Shown one piece after another: positions 36,287 through 45,012 of a stretch of 64,000 nt of DNA. The translations under genes and the position numbers were made by a program. The notes under the pieces were generated by a model. The model was not told the origin of the DNA and searched no databases. It was given only the letters and a program-made list of their open reading frames with translations. The DNA comes from Schlesneria sp. (GTDB lineage: Bacteria > Planctomycetota > Planctomycetia > Planctomycetales > Planctomycetaceae): contig JAQGHU010000102.1 in the NCBI GenBank assembly GCA_028291515.1, positions 92,144 to 156,143 of the forward strand, given 5' to 3'. Position 1 is the first letter of the stretch. Each line of letters starts with the position of its first letter.

Positions 36287-36778
36287 CTAGCGGTAGCAAG
36301 CTGGAGCGGCACAGGTTGGGCCACAGGCAGCTGGAGCTGCACAGGTTGGGGCACAAGCAGCTGGAGCGGCACAAGCTGGAGCACAAACTGGAGCGGCACA
36401 GCTTGGAGCACAGCAGCTTGGCTTGCAGCAGCTACGGATCTTGCAGCAGTTCAACTTGGGCAAGCACAGCTTAGGCATCTTGAAGCAGTGCGACTTGCGG
36501 CAGCAACCGGTGTTGCATCCGCTGTTGCAGCAGCCCGTGGCAACTGGTGCACAAGTGGCAACAGGAGCGGCACAGGTTGGGGCACAGGCAGCGACTGGAG
36601 CTGCACAAGTTGGAGCACAAGCAGCTGGAGCTGCACAGGTCGGGGCACAGGCAGCTGGAGCGGCACAGCTAGGAGCTGGGCTACAACAGTTACCACGGGA
36701 ATGATGGAACAGGCCAGCGTTGGCACTGTTGATGCTGGCGAAACAAACCAGCGCGGCGAATGTCCAAACGTACTTCAT
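36287..36778 (-). CDS. Secreted Cys/Ala/Pro tandem-repeat protein
   Basis: A 163-residue protein from ATG 36778, which has AGGAG upstream. The signal peptide MKYVWTFAALVCFAS ends near SANAG. The mature part consists of tandem units of the type CAAPAACAPT, in two blocks of about 60 and 45 residues, split by a basic segment with paired cysteines (CCNSGCNTGCC, CCKIRSCCKPSCC). The cysteine content is very high. Exported and oxidised, it would form many disulfides, as in cysteine-rich surface or spore-coat-like proteins. No family is recognised. Repeat number is likely to vary among strains. Confidence 0.8.
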   Translation of the reverse strand: MKYVWTFAALVCFASINSANAGLFHHSRGNCCSPAPSCAAPAACAPTCAAPAACAPTCAAPVAACAPTCAAPVATCAPVATGCCNSGCNTGCCRKSHCFKMPKLCLPKLNCCKIRSCCKPSCCAPSCAAPVCAPACAAPAACAPTCAAPAACGPTCAAPACYR

Positions 36779-36991
36779 AGCAAATCTCCTACACAATCTG
36801 GGGCCGGAACGTGAGTGACTGTCGAGGGTTCCTGCCGGACACATTGTCCGGTGGTCTCGACTCGTCTGTTTGACGCATGGTGTGCATCACTGCCCTAAGA
36901 TTTCGGCGTTGGCAAGCTGTGCCGCTCAGACAAAGCCTGCCGATTTGCAAAGCGGCGTAGACTGTGGGACAACTTTCCGGCTGTACTACCT

Positions 36992-37957
36992 TTGAGGGCA
37001 CTGAATCACGCCAAGGCCCAATATCTCCCCTCCCCAATCGGACCAACCAAACCCATTGTGATATCCCTTGTCTTCATCTCGCTTGGCATCCTCCTCACAT
37101 GGGGTACATTGCGACGTTTGCCTCGCTGGACGAGTGCCACAACCTTAGTTCCAGCCAGTTATTGGGCGCTCGCAGCTAGTTCGTTGTGGACTCTGACGTG
37201 GATCCTCGACCACCTGACTAATCAAGTGTCACAGTCGGTCGCTGATCACTTGTGGTATGCCTGTGCGATCATCGCCCTCTGCCCTCCCATCGCAGTGCTG
37301 GGATCACGACGACCGGGGACTCGCGTCTGGACTGCGTTCATCCTGGTTCCGATGCTGTTCGCACTCGGCTGGCCGGTGATCACTCTCTGGCTTCAAGGCA
37401 GCGACGTTCGCGGCCTGCAACTCGAAACCCCTCAACTTGTCGGATACCTGCTGGTTCTGGTGATGGGCGCCGGCAACTATGTCGGAACGCGTTACACCCT
37501 TGCCGCTGTGCTGTACGCGGTCGCAAATGGACTCATCGTGCTTTCAAGTTCACAAGCGTGTCCTGCATGGCTCTCTGACCGATGGTGGGTGCGACTATTC
37601 GCGACAGCGGGCATGGTGGTGGCCGTTCTTTCAGCTGGTCGCGAAGCAATGCTCGCCAGTCACGGATCGCCCGGATTCGACAAACTATGGTTCAGTTTTT
37701 TTGACCAGTTCGGAATCGTCTGGGGTCGCCGAATTCAAGATCGCGTCAACTTCATAGCGGCCAAAGAGAATTGGCCCGCGAAGTTACAACTCCAAGGCTT
37801 CCAGTGGACTACCGCAGCCGACCCGGTGACGAATGCCAGAATTGAACACACTTTTCGGTGGTTATTGCGAAGATTCGTCGATCCCGATTGGATCGACGAA
37901 CGGCTCGGCCAGCAGTCGCGGGCGCAGGACATCTCGCCACTTAGCGCAGACTCGTGA
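36992..37957 (+). CDS. Multi-pass membrane protein of unknown function
   Basis: A 321-residue frame with about seven hydrophobic segments in the first 230 residues, for example IVISLVFISLGILLTW, FILVPMLFALGWPVIT, LLVLVMGAGNYV and LFATAGMVVAVLSA. The last 90 residues are hydrophilic with FDKLWFSFFDQFGIVWGRR. The start is unclear: TTG 36992 or GTG 37058, neither with a strong ribosome-binding site. The next gene, a GAF/SpoIIE phosphatase, starts inside its stop codon (GTGA), so the two are coupled. It might sense a membrane or envelope signal for the phosphatase, which is an inference. Confidence 0.7.
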   Translation: MRALNHAKAQYLPSPIGPTKPIVISLVFISLGILLTWGTLRRLPRWTSATTLVPASYWALAASSLWTLTWILDHLTNQVSQSVADHLWYACAIIALCPPIAVLGSRRPGTRVWTAFILVPMLFALGWPVITLWLQGSDVRGLQLETPQLVGYLLVLVMGAGNYVGTRYTLAAVLYAVANGLIVLSSSQACPAWLSDRWWVRLFATAGMVVAVLSAGREAMLASHGSPGFDKLWFSFFDQFGIVWGRRIQDRVNFIAAKENWPAKLQLQGFQWTTAADPVTNARIEHTFRWLLRRFVDPDWIDERLGQQSRAQDISPLSADS

Positions 37958-39342
37958 GCCGCAAATGTGCTATCAATCGCCTGAACGAATGCGCCTGCGA
38001 AGGAACGCTGCTCATGCTACCACAGATTGTCAGCACCAAAGAACATCGGTTCGATCGACACCCCCCGATCCATCCCACGGCCGATCGCCGGATTGGAGCC
38101 CTCACAGTTCTGCTGGACGTGGCTTTGCAGCTTGGTCCGGAACATGACCTCAGTCAGATTCTCCAGATCGTCACGTCCGGCATCTGCCAGGCTTCGCTCT
38201 GCGAACGAGCGAGCTTGTTTCTGGTCGACGAAGCCGCAGCCGAACTGTATACGCACGTCGCCACCGAATTGGAGATCCGCGAAATCCGCATGGGGATGGA
38301 CGAGGGAGTCTGCGGTTGGGTGGCGGGCCATCGTCAAATCGCTCACGTCAGTGATCCCCCCCACGATGATCGTTGGAATTCGTCCGTCGATATGCGCACG
38401 GGGTATGTGACTCGCAATATCCTGGCGGCACCCGTGATCTCTAATATCGACGATCGACTGGTTGGCGTCCTCCAGGTACTGAACAAGGCTCACGAAGACT
38501 TCGATGCCTTCGATCACCAACTCATTCAGGCCTTCGCCGCTCATGCGGCAACCGCTCTAGAACGCCGCCGCATGCAGGAAGAATTGCTGCGTGGCCAGGA
38601 ATTCAAGCACTCGCTCGAAATGGGCCGAAAAATTCAACGAGGCTTCCTCCCCGACTGCCTCCCCGATGTGCCGGGCTACGATGTCGCGTCCTGGTGGCAG
38701 CCTGCGACATTTGTCAGCGGCGACTACTACGACTGGCTGCCGCTGCCAGACGGACGAACTTGTTTTGCGATGGGTGACGTCAGTGGACACGGCTTGGGTC
38801 CCTCTCTGATCATGGCATCGCTACGAGCGATGTTGCACGTTCTGGCGAAAACTTTCGCCGAACCGGATCGCATCGTCGAACTGCTGGCTGATTCGATTGC
38901 GCCCGACCTCAGACAATCGCAATTCATTTCGTTCCTGCTGGTGTCGCTCGATCCCATCACGCACACCGCCCGCTACGCCAACGCGGGTCATGCCCCGGCA
39001 TTGCACTATCGCCATGGCTCGGATTCGTTTGCCAGATTAGAAGCCACCCGAGTCCCACTCGGCTTTCCTCCGATTCCCGTCGACGATGTGGTCCCGCAAT
39101 TGGCGCTGGCCGAACGTGATCTGCTGGTCTTGGGAACCGACGGCGTCATTGAAGTCCGCAACCCTCAAAATCAGTTATTTGGCGTGCAGCGACTTCAAGA
39201 GATCGTTCGCAGCCATCGTGATCGACCGGCCTCTGAGATCGTAGCGGCGATCAGTTCGGCAGTTCTCGACTTTCATGGCGAGCATCCGCCAGACGATGAT
39301 TCGACCCTCGTGATCGTGAAACGGACGGCCTGCGGCAATTGA
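37954..39342 (+). CDS. GAF-SpoIIE (PP2C) serine phosphatase
   Basis: A 462-residue protein starting at GTG 37954, overlapping the upstream stop by 4 bases. ATG 38014 is the alternative. A GAF domain covers about residues 50-205. The SpoIIE/RsbU PP2C domain covers about 220-460: IQRGFLPDCLPDVPGYDV, SGDYYDW and MGDVSGHGLGPSL (metal-binding aspartates), LVLGTDGV and the closing PDDDSTLVIVK. It dephosphorylates STAS-domain anti-sigma antagonists in response to a signal read by GAF. There is no kinase beside it. A single STAS protein lies at 17683-18006. Confidence 0.9.
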   Translation: MSRKCAINRLNECACEGTLLMLPQIVSTKEHRFDRHPPIHPTADRRIGALTVLLDVALQLGPEHDLSQILQIVTSGICQASLCERASLFLVDEAAAELYTHVATELEIREIRMGMDEGVCGWVAGHRQIAHVSDPPHDDRWNSSVDMRTGYVTRNILAAPVISNIDDRLVGVLQVLNKAHEDFDAFDHQLIQAFAAHAATALERRRMQEELLRGQEFKHSLEMGRKIQRGFLPDCLPDVPGYDVASWWQPATFVSGDYYDWLPLPDGRTCFAMGDVSGHGLGPSLIMASLRAMLHVLAKTFAEPDRIVELLADSIAPDLRQSQFISFLLVSLDPITHTARYANAGHAPALHYRHGSDSFARLEATRVPLGFPPIPVDDVVPQLALAERDLLVLGTDGVIEVRNPQNQLFGVQRLQEIVRSHRDRPASEIVAAISSAVLDFHGEHPPDDDSTLVIVKRTACGN

Positions 39343-39434
39343 CGAATTCACTCGCCGAAAGTCGTGAACCGAATTTTCCCGCGTCCGTTACTGACACTAT
39401 CATTCCAACGATTCACATCCCCGGAAGAACGAAG

Positions 39435-39977
39435 ATGGCGAAGAAGAAATCGAACCGCACGGTGCTCGGCAAAGGAAAGTTTCTGCGGTTGGTCCGCGAC
39501 GGCAAGTGGGAGATCGCCGAGCGTATCAACGCGAGTGGCGTCGTCGCGGTGATCGCCGTGACGGACGACCGCGAATACGTCCTGACCGACCAGTTTCGTC
39601 CAGCCGTCGGGAAATTCGTGATCGATCTCCCGGCGGGCCTCAGCGGTGACATTAAGGATCAAGAAAACGAAGCCCTTGCGGTTTCAGCCGTACGTGAATT
39701 GACTGAAGAGACAGGGTTTGCCGCGAAGACGCTGAAGCACCTCGCCGACTGCCCGTCGTCACCCGGCCTGACATCCGAAGTCGTTTCATACTTCCTCGCT
39801 GACAAAGTCACCCGGGTCAGCGAAGGTGGCGGCGTGGAGAGCGAACAGATCCAGGTCCAGACCCCCAAACTGAGAACGATCAAGAAATGGCTGGCAGATC
39901 AGGTCGCCGCCGGAAAACTGATCGATCCCAAGGTCTACGCCGGACTGTACTTCATCAGTGCGAACTCGAAGCGGTAG
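39435..39977 (+). CDS. Nudix hydrolase (ADP-ribose pyrophosphatase-like)
   Basis: A 180-residue protein from ATG 39435 (GGAAG upstream). The Nudix box is present as ENEALAVSAVRELTEETGF, with REL-EETG intact and one extra residue between the leading glycine and the first glutamate. Family members split nucleoside diphosphate linkages with Mg2+. The VIDLPAGL element before the box suits ADP-ribose pyrophosphatases, which end in AMP and ribose 5-phosphate. It sits directly before an ADP-ribosylglycohydrolase, which supports this reading. Cytoplasmic. Confidence 0.85.
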   Translation: MAKKKSNRTVLGKGKFLRLVRDGKWEIAERINASGVVAVIAVTDDREYVLTDQFRPAVGKFVIDLPAGLSGDIKDQENEALAVSAVRELTEETGFAAKTLKHLADCPSSPGLTSEVVSYFLADKVTRVSEGGGVESEQIQVQTPKLRTIKKWLADQVAAGKLIDPKVYAGLYFISANSKR

Positions 39978-39981
39978 CGCT

Positions 39982-41088
39982 GTGCATCCAGATTCGGCAT
40001 CTACTGTTGATCGCTACCTCGGATTCCTGACTGGCATGGCCGTAGGGGATTCAATCGGCCTACCTCGAGAAGGAATCGGTCGCCGTCGAGCGGCGAAAAT
40101 GTTCGGCGACGGCCCATTGAAGCAAGGGCTGATCTTCGGATGCGGAATGGTCAGTGACGACACCGAGCACATGCGAATGACAGCCGTCGCTTTGCTGCGG
40201 GAATCGCAAGACCCGAATCGATTCGCGAGGATCCTCGGCTGGAAATTGAAATGGTGGCTCTTGGCGTTGCCGGCCGGAACAGGCATGGCGACCGCGAAGG
40301 CTATCATTCGCCTCTGGTTGGGCTGGCCTCCAAATCGCAGTGGAGTCTTCTCTGCTGGAAATGGGCCTGCAATGCGATCAGGCGTCATCGGACTGTGTCT
40401 CTATCGCGACAATGACCCATGGCGCGATCTTGTCCGAGCGTCAACGCGAATCACTCACACCGACCCTCGTGCTGAAACAGGAGCACTGCTGATCGCGTTC
40501 GCCGCTCGACAGGCTATTCGCGCAAATGGTGTGATCAATGCATCTGAATTCCTGGCGCTATGTCGCCAGGAATGCACCGACGACGAATGGCAGAAGACTA
40601 TTTCCAAAGTGGAAGCGGCGTTGGCTGCAGAAGATTCGGCGATTGAGTTCGCCCAAAATATCGGCTGCGAAAAAGGGATCAGTGGCTACATCATCCACAC
40701 GGTGGCAGCCGTCTTATTCTGCTGGCTCCGTTGGCCGGGCGAGTTCCGTCGGCCACTGGAACAAATCGTGAAACTCGGAGGCGACACGGACACGACTGGT
40801 GCAATCCTCGGCGGCTTGGCCGGTGCAACGTGTGGCGTTCAAGCCATTCCTCCCGAATGGACCGATCGACTGATTGAGTGGCCCTATTCAGTGACATGGT
40901 TGCAAAATGCTCTCGGTAAGAACTTGCATCGGCAGTTCGCAGAATCCGATGGTTCGGTGAACCTAAGCGGTAGCGTGCGTCCTCCATTGCCTCGCCCCTT
41001 CAACGGATTGATGGTCCTGCTTCGTAACGTCGCTTTCCTGATGGTGGTCCTGGCGCACGGATTTCGCCGTCTGCTCCCACCCTATTGA
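39982..41088 (+). CDS. ADP-ribosylglycohydrolase (DraG/ARH family)
   Basis: A 368-residue protein from GTG 39982, 4 bases after the Nudix stop. The family's metal-binding motifs are GDSIGLP near the N-terminus, VSDDTEH, and GGDTDTTGAILGGLAGA near residue 275. Such enzymes remove ADP-ribose from proteins or other acceptors with two Mg2+. A segment with hydrophobic character at the C-terminus (NGLMVLLRNVAFLMVVLA) could be a membrane anchor, which is not usual in the family. The adjacent Nudix enzyme would degrade the ADP-ribose released. Confidence 0.87.
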   Translation: MHPDSASTVDRYLGFLTGMAVGDSIGLPREGIGRRRAAKMFGDGPLKQGLIFGCGMVSDDTEHMRMTAVALLRESQDPNRFARILGWKLKWWLLALPAGTGMATAKAIIRLWLGWPPNRSGVFSAGNGPAMRSGVIGLCLYRDNDPWRDLVRASTRITHTDPRAETGALLIAFAARQAIRANGVINASEFLALCRQECTDDEWQKTISKVEAALAAEDSAIEFAQNIGCEKGISGYIIHTVAAVLFCWLRWPGEFRRPLEQIVKLGGDTDTTGAILGGLAGATCGVQAIPPEWTDRLIEWPYSVTWLQNALGKNLHRQFAESDGSVNLSGSVRPPLPRPFNGLMVLLRNVAFLMVVLAHGFRRLLPPY

Positions 41089-41235
41089 GTTCATCGGTGA
41101 TCGGGTTCCATCAGGCAAGTCGACAATTTTCGCGTTGCCGATCACTCCCCTCCAGATTTTTCCCAGATTCTGTCTAATGGTCGCCTGTCTCAAGCGTCTT
41201 TAAGGCAGATCACTTCCAGCACCTCGGGGACGAGG

Positions 41236-41835
41236 ATGAGCAGTTCGGCAATCACCCGGGCAATGATGCACGAGTCTCTCGTCGAGCCAACTCACGTCCC
41301 TGCCGAGACTTCCGAAGTCATTATGGAAACGGATCGAGCAGCAACGGTCGCCTGGCTGCAGGCGATTTTGAAGGAATACGAAGGGCCGCTACTGAGATAC
41401 GCGCAGCGAATCACCAAGGATCTGGATCTGGCACGCGATGTCGTGCAAGAGACGTTTCTGCGGGTTTGCCGTCAAGATCGAGCGGCCCTGGATGGACACC
41501 TGGCGCGGTGGCTATTTCGTGTCTGCCGCAATCGAGCATTGGATGTTCAGCGAAAGGAGCAACGCATGTCGGTTGCCACAGACTTGGATCTGCACACGTT
41601 ACCGTCCAGCACTGGCCCAACCGAACAGTTGGAACTCCGCGAAACAAACTCGCGGCTCTTGCTGCTGCTCGAACGGCTCCCGTCGACCCAGCAGGAAGTC
41701 ATTCGCCTGAAGTTTCAGAACGACATGAAATACCGCGAGATTGCCGAGATCACCGGCCAAAGCGTCTCCAATGTCGGCTTCCTGTTACACACCGGTTTGA
41801 AACGCCTGCGCGATCTGATGAAACACGACAACTAG
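41236..41835 (+). CDS. ECF-type RNA polymerase sigma factor
   Basis: A 199-residue sigma-70 of the extracytoplasmic function type. Region 2 is LLRYAQRITKDLDLARDVVQETFL, and region 4 is LPSTQQEVIRLKFQNDMKYREIAEITGQSVSNVG with a helix-turn-helix. An N-terminal extension of about 40 residues precedes region 2. The next gene, 74 bases on, encodes a membrane protein with a zinc-finger-like anti-sigma start, the usual pairing for ECF factors. The ATG shown (41236) is the earliest; ATG 41266 is an alternative. Confidence 0.93.
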   Translation: MSSSAITRAMMHESLVEPTHVPAETSEVIMETDRAATVAWLQAILKEYEGPLLRYAQRITKDLDLARDVVQETFLRVCRQDRAALDGHLARWLFRVCRNRALDVQRKEQRMSVATDLDLHTLPSSTGPTEQLELRETNSRLLLLLERLPSTQQEVIRLKFQNDMKYREIAEITGQSVSNVGFLLHTGLKRLRDLMKHDN

Positions 41836-41909
41836 CGACCTTAAGCACGAATTTTACCGCTTTTCCAAATACTTCACATAACCACGAACCCGGCCTTCGG
41901 GAGGTTTCC

Positions 41910-44681
41910 ATGACGACACCTGCCTTCAATTCCAATGACGATCGACTGACCGCATACGCTCTGGGCGAACTCGAGGGAGATCTGCGAGCAGCGTTCGAGA
42001 GTGAGTTAGCCGACTCCCCAGCACTGCAGCAAGAACTTGCAGAACTGCAAAGCCTCACAGGGCGACTTCGCTCCGAACTGGCGGAAGAAGTGGAGCCCGC
42101 GCTGACCTCGACACAGCACCAGGTGTTAATGACCCAGGCCGCAAAGCCAGTGGCAGTCGCGATCGCTCCAGCAATCACGCCGCGACCAACCCGTCATCAG
42201 AGTTGGGTGCTGCTGGGACCAGGAATCGCCGCTGGACTCGCAATTGGAGTTGGATATCTCAGCTATCCTGCACCCACGATGCAAACCGCAAGCCTTTCCG
42301 ATCTCGATTCTTACGCGGCCAGTCAGCCAGCCGGTCCATTTGAGGAATTCAACAGTCTCTACAAACAACAAAGGTTTGCAGAAGCCGAAATTATTGCAAG
42401 AGAACTAAAGGCGTCAAATCCGGGTGACGGTACAGCGGAAGCTCTGTTCTGGAAAGCACGATTCGCTCGCCGCAAAGGCAGCAACGACAAGCTACAACTC
42501 GACAAGGAAGAATCATATTGGAATCAGTTGGATGACGTCGAGCAGGGCGTGGTCGTTAGTACTGGCGACCCGAATCCGTTGACCTTCAGTGACAACTGGA
42601 GCGACATCTCGGATCGACGTAAGTTTCCGTCTGGCCCCAATCTCTCCTTGTATGATGCGCAAGAAGCCAAGTCGAACAGTGGTCCGGTAAAGACCGATTC
42701 AAACGGAAATGGCATACCGCTGCCGGTGGCACTGACAAAAAACAAAGGTATGGCAGGGGAAGAGGCACGCCAGAAGCGAAATTATTCCTTGCCTCAATTG
42801 ACCACGACGACTGGAACGCAACTCATGCTCGAGGCCGACGAATCGGGGCCCCGCAAGCCAAACCAACTTGGCTTTGTTGCCGCTGACCTTAAACGTGGTC
42901 AGGAAGCGATCAAAATCTCAGAAAGCCTGAAAAAGCGCGTCTCCCTGCATGAAGACAAGCTCTCACTAGGCGACACCATCAAGAAGATTCAGACCGCTGC
43001 AGATATTAACATCAGCTTCGATTTCGATGGGCTAAAGGAAGCAAACGTTTCGACGACTGCCCCGGTGACAATCGATGTCGATGGCATCCAGGCGAAGAGT
43101 GCATTGAACTTGATCTTGGGTCGTTACGATCTCGCCTACACAATCGACAACGAAGTTCTGAAAATCACCAGTCGGGCTCGTCAACAGAGCGAGCTTGCCG
43201 ATCTTCAGCGTCAGGAATCAGAAAACGAAGCCTACGAAGCACCGCCCGAAAATGCCTTCCTGACTCCGATGCAACAACCGCTCTCTACCTTTTCAATCGA
43301 CGTCGACTCTGCTTCATACTCGAATGTCCGTCGATTCCTGACACAGGGTCAGCGGCCACCTGCCGATGCCGTCCGAGTCGAGGAAATGGTCAACTACTTC
43401 AGCTACAACTACCCGCAACCAAAAGATGGCGAGCCCTTCTCGGTCACTGCCGATGCCGCTCCTTGTCCTTGGCAACCGAAGAACTATCTGGCTCGAATCG
43501 GGCTGCAGGCTCGGACAATCGATAAGGCGAAACGGCCTCCGACGAATCTCGTCTTTCTGCTCGATGTCTCGGGATCCATGCAAGCCGCCAACAAGTTGCC
43601 GCTGGTCAAGCAAGCGATGACGATGCTCTGCGAAGAGCTGAACGAACGAGATCGCATCGCGATCGTCACCTATGCCGGCGACGCTGGCGTCAAGCTCGCC
43701 TCAACGCCCGGTTCCGACCAGACTCAAATCATGCAGTCGATCGAAGCCCTGCAAGCCGGTGGTTCGACAAACGGCGCCGCCGGAATCAACCTGGCTTACG
43801 AAGAAGCTCTCCGTCACTTCAATGGTGAAGGCGAAAACCGAGTCATCCTCTGTACGGACGGAGACTTCAACGTCGGAGTCAGCAGCGACGATCAGTTGGT
43901 CGAATTGATCCAGCAGCAGGCCAAAACCAAAGTCTTCCTCAGCATCTTCGGCTTCGGCATGGGCAACCTGAAAGACGCGAAACTGGAGAAACTGGCGGAC
44001 AAAGGAAACGGCCACTACGGCTACATCGACGATCTGAAAGAAGCCCGCCGCGTCTTCAACGAAGAACTTGTCGGCACCCTTTACACGGTCGCGAAAGACG
44101 TCAAGATCCAGGTCGAATTCAACCCGCTCACCGTCGGAGCCTATCGCCTGATCGGCTACGAAAACCGAGCCCTAGCCGCCAAAGACTTCAACGACGACAC
44201 GAAAGACGCCGGCGAAATCGGGGCTGGGCACACCGTCACCGCCCTGTATGAGATCGCCCCTAAAGGTCAATGGCCGGTCACTAAAGAAGTCGATCCCCTG
44301 AAGTACAGAGCAAACGCCAATGAAGCGGCTCCCGTCGAGACGGCTCCTAAACAGAACTTGTCCCCAGAATCGGCCGACGACCTGTTCACCGTGAAGCTGC
44401 GATACAAGCAACCCACCGCCGATGTCAGCGTGAAAACGATCGACTACGTTGTCGACGACATCATCGGCAAGAAGATTGTTCCCTCGCCCGATCTCGTCTG
44501 GGCCGCGTCTGTGGCTTCGTTCGGCATGCAACTGCGACACTCTCAGTTCAAAGGAAACTGGACAATGAACGATGTCTACGAAGCCGCTCAGGGTGCCAAG
44601 GGTGCCGACGCCAACGGCCGTCGCCGCGAATTCCTGGATCTCGTCCAGGCGGCCAAAAGACTGGCCCCTGCGACGAAGTAA
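41910..44681 (+). CDS. Membrane anti-sigma/STN-like/VWA fusion protein (YfbK-like)
   Basis: A 923-residue protein from ATG 41910, preceded by GGGAGG. The first 60 residues (DDRLTAYALGELEGD, then ELADSPALQQELAEL) follow the plan of anti-sigma N-termini. A membrane helix lies at 99-118 (WVLLGPGIAAGLAIGVGY). Residues about 350-420 resemble the STN/secretin N-terminal fold (LSLGDTIKKIQTAADINISF). A vWF_A N-terminal domain begins near 447, a VWA domain with MIDAS motif DVSGSM lies near 550-720, and a YfbK-type C-terminal domain (DUF3520) follows. It is a membrane sensor or regulator of the upstream ECF sigma factor by inference. Confidence 0.87.
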   Translation: MTTPAFNSNDDRLTAYALGELEGDLRAAFESELADSPALQQELAELQSLTGRLRSELAEEVEPALTSTQHQVLMTQAAKPVAVAIAPAITPRPTRHQSWVLLGPGIAAGLAIGVGYLSYPAPTMQTASLSDLDSYAASQPAGPFEEFNSLYKQQRFAEAEIIARELKASNPGDGTAEALFWKARFARRKGSNDKLQLDKEESYWNQLDDVEQGVVVSTGDPNPLTFSDNWSDISDRRKFPSGPNLSLYDAQEAKSNSGPVKTDSNGNGIPLPVALTKNKGMAGEEARQKRNYSLPQLTTTTGTQLMLEADESGPRKPNQLGFVAADLKRGQEAIKISESLKKRVSLHEDKLSLGDTIKKIQTAADINISFDFDGLKEANVSTTAPVTIDVDGIQAKSALNLILGRYDLAYTIDNEVLKITSRARQQSELADLQRQESENEAYEAPPENAFLTPMQQPLSTFSIDVDSASYSNVRRFLTQGQRPPADAVRVEEMVNYFSYNYPQPKDGEPFSVTADAAPCPWQPKNYLARIGLQARTIDKAKRPPTNLVFLLDVSGSMQAANKLPLVKQAMTMLCEELNERDRIAIVTYAGDAGVKLASTPGSDQTQIMQSIEALQAGGSTNGAAGINLAYEEALRHFNGEGENRVILCTDGDFNVGVSSDDQLVELIQQQAKTKVFLSIFGFGMGNLKDAKLEKLADKGNGHYGYIDDLKEARRVFNEELVGTLYTVAKDVKIQVEFNPLTVGAYRLIGYENRALAAKDFNDDTKDAGEIGAGHTVTALYEIAPKGQWPVTKEVDPLKYRANANEAAPVETAPKQNLSPESADDLFTVKLRYKQPTADVSVKTIDYVVDDIIGKKIVPSPDLVWAASVASFGMQLRHSQFKGNWTMNDVYEAAQGAKGADANGRRREFLDLVQAAKRLAPATK

Positions 44682-44703
44682 TAATCCAGAGTGTTCGTCT
44701 TCT

Positions 44704-44729
44704 GGGAGGGCGAGGCTCCTGCCGAGCCG
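44704..44729. repeat. GC-rich dispersed-type repeat
   Basis: A run reading GGGAGGGCGAGGCTCCTGCC and then GAGCCG contains GGCTCCTGCCGAGCC. I recognise it as a type that recurs in planctomycete genomes. Only one copy is in this window. Confidence 0.4.
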
Positions 44730-44803
44730 CTAAGTCTCGTTGCGTTCGATCAACGAAGGAACGATCAGTTATCGCTGTGACTCTACTTAGACTGTGAACT
44801 CAC

Positions 44804-44837
44804 GAGAGACCTCTTCCAACTCTGGAAGAGGTCTCTC
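44804..44837 (+). terminator. Perfect 15-bp hairpin, likely terminator
   Basis: GAGAGACCTCTTCCA (44804-44818) pairs fully with 44823-44837 around the loop ACTC. Only CGTTT follows, so the T-tract is poor. It lies 123 bases after the VWA gene stop. Confidence 0.6.
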
Positions 44838-45012
44838 CGTTTGCATCTGGCACAAACGCGTCTTTCCCACGTACCTCTGGCGGCTGGATTCAGTAGCCAA
44901 TCACTGGCTGCCTGGTTACGATTCCGGTGATCTTCAAGCTTCCCGTCTGCAACCAATATTGGCGCGAACGTTCCTCATCTCCAAGAGCGCCTCATCCTGA
45001 AAGGCGAATCAC

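Larger units (their letters stand above)
44682..45012. other. Intergenic gap, 331 bp
   Basis: It lies between two rightward genes and holds a repeat-like sequence (44704-44729) and a perfect hairpin (44804-44837). I see no frame or promoter pair. Confidence 0.5.

Noticed and set aside
36287..36778. The tandem repeats as a CRISPR-like array
   Set aside because: The repeats are short, in frame, code for CAAPAACAPT units and lack unique spacers of uniform length.
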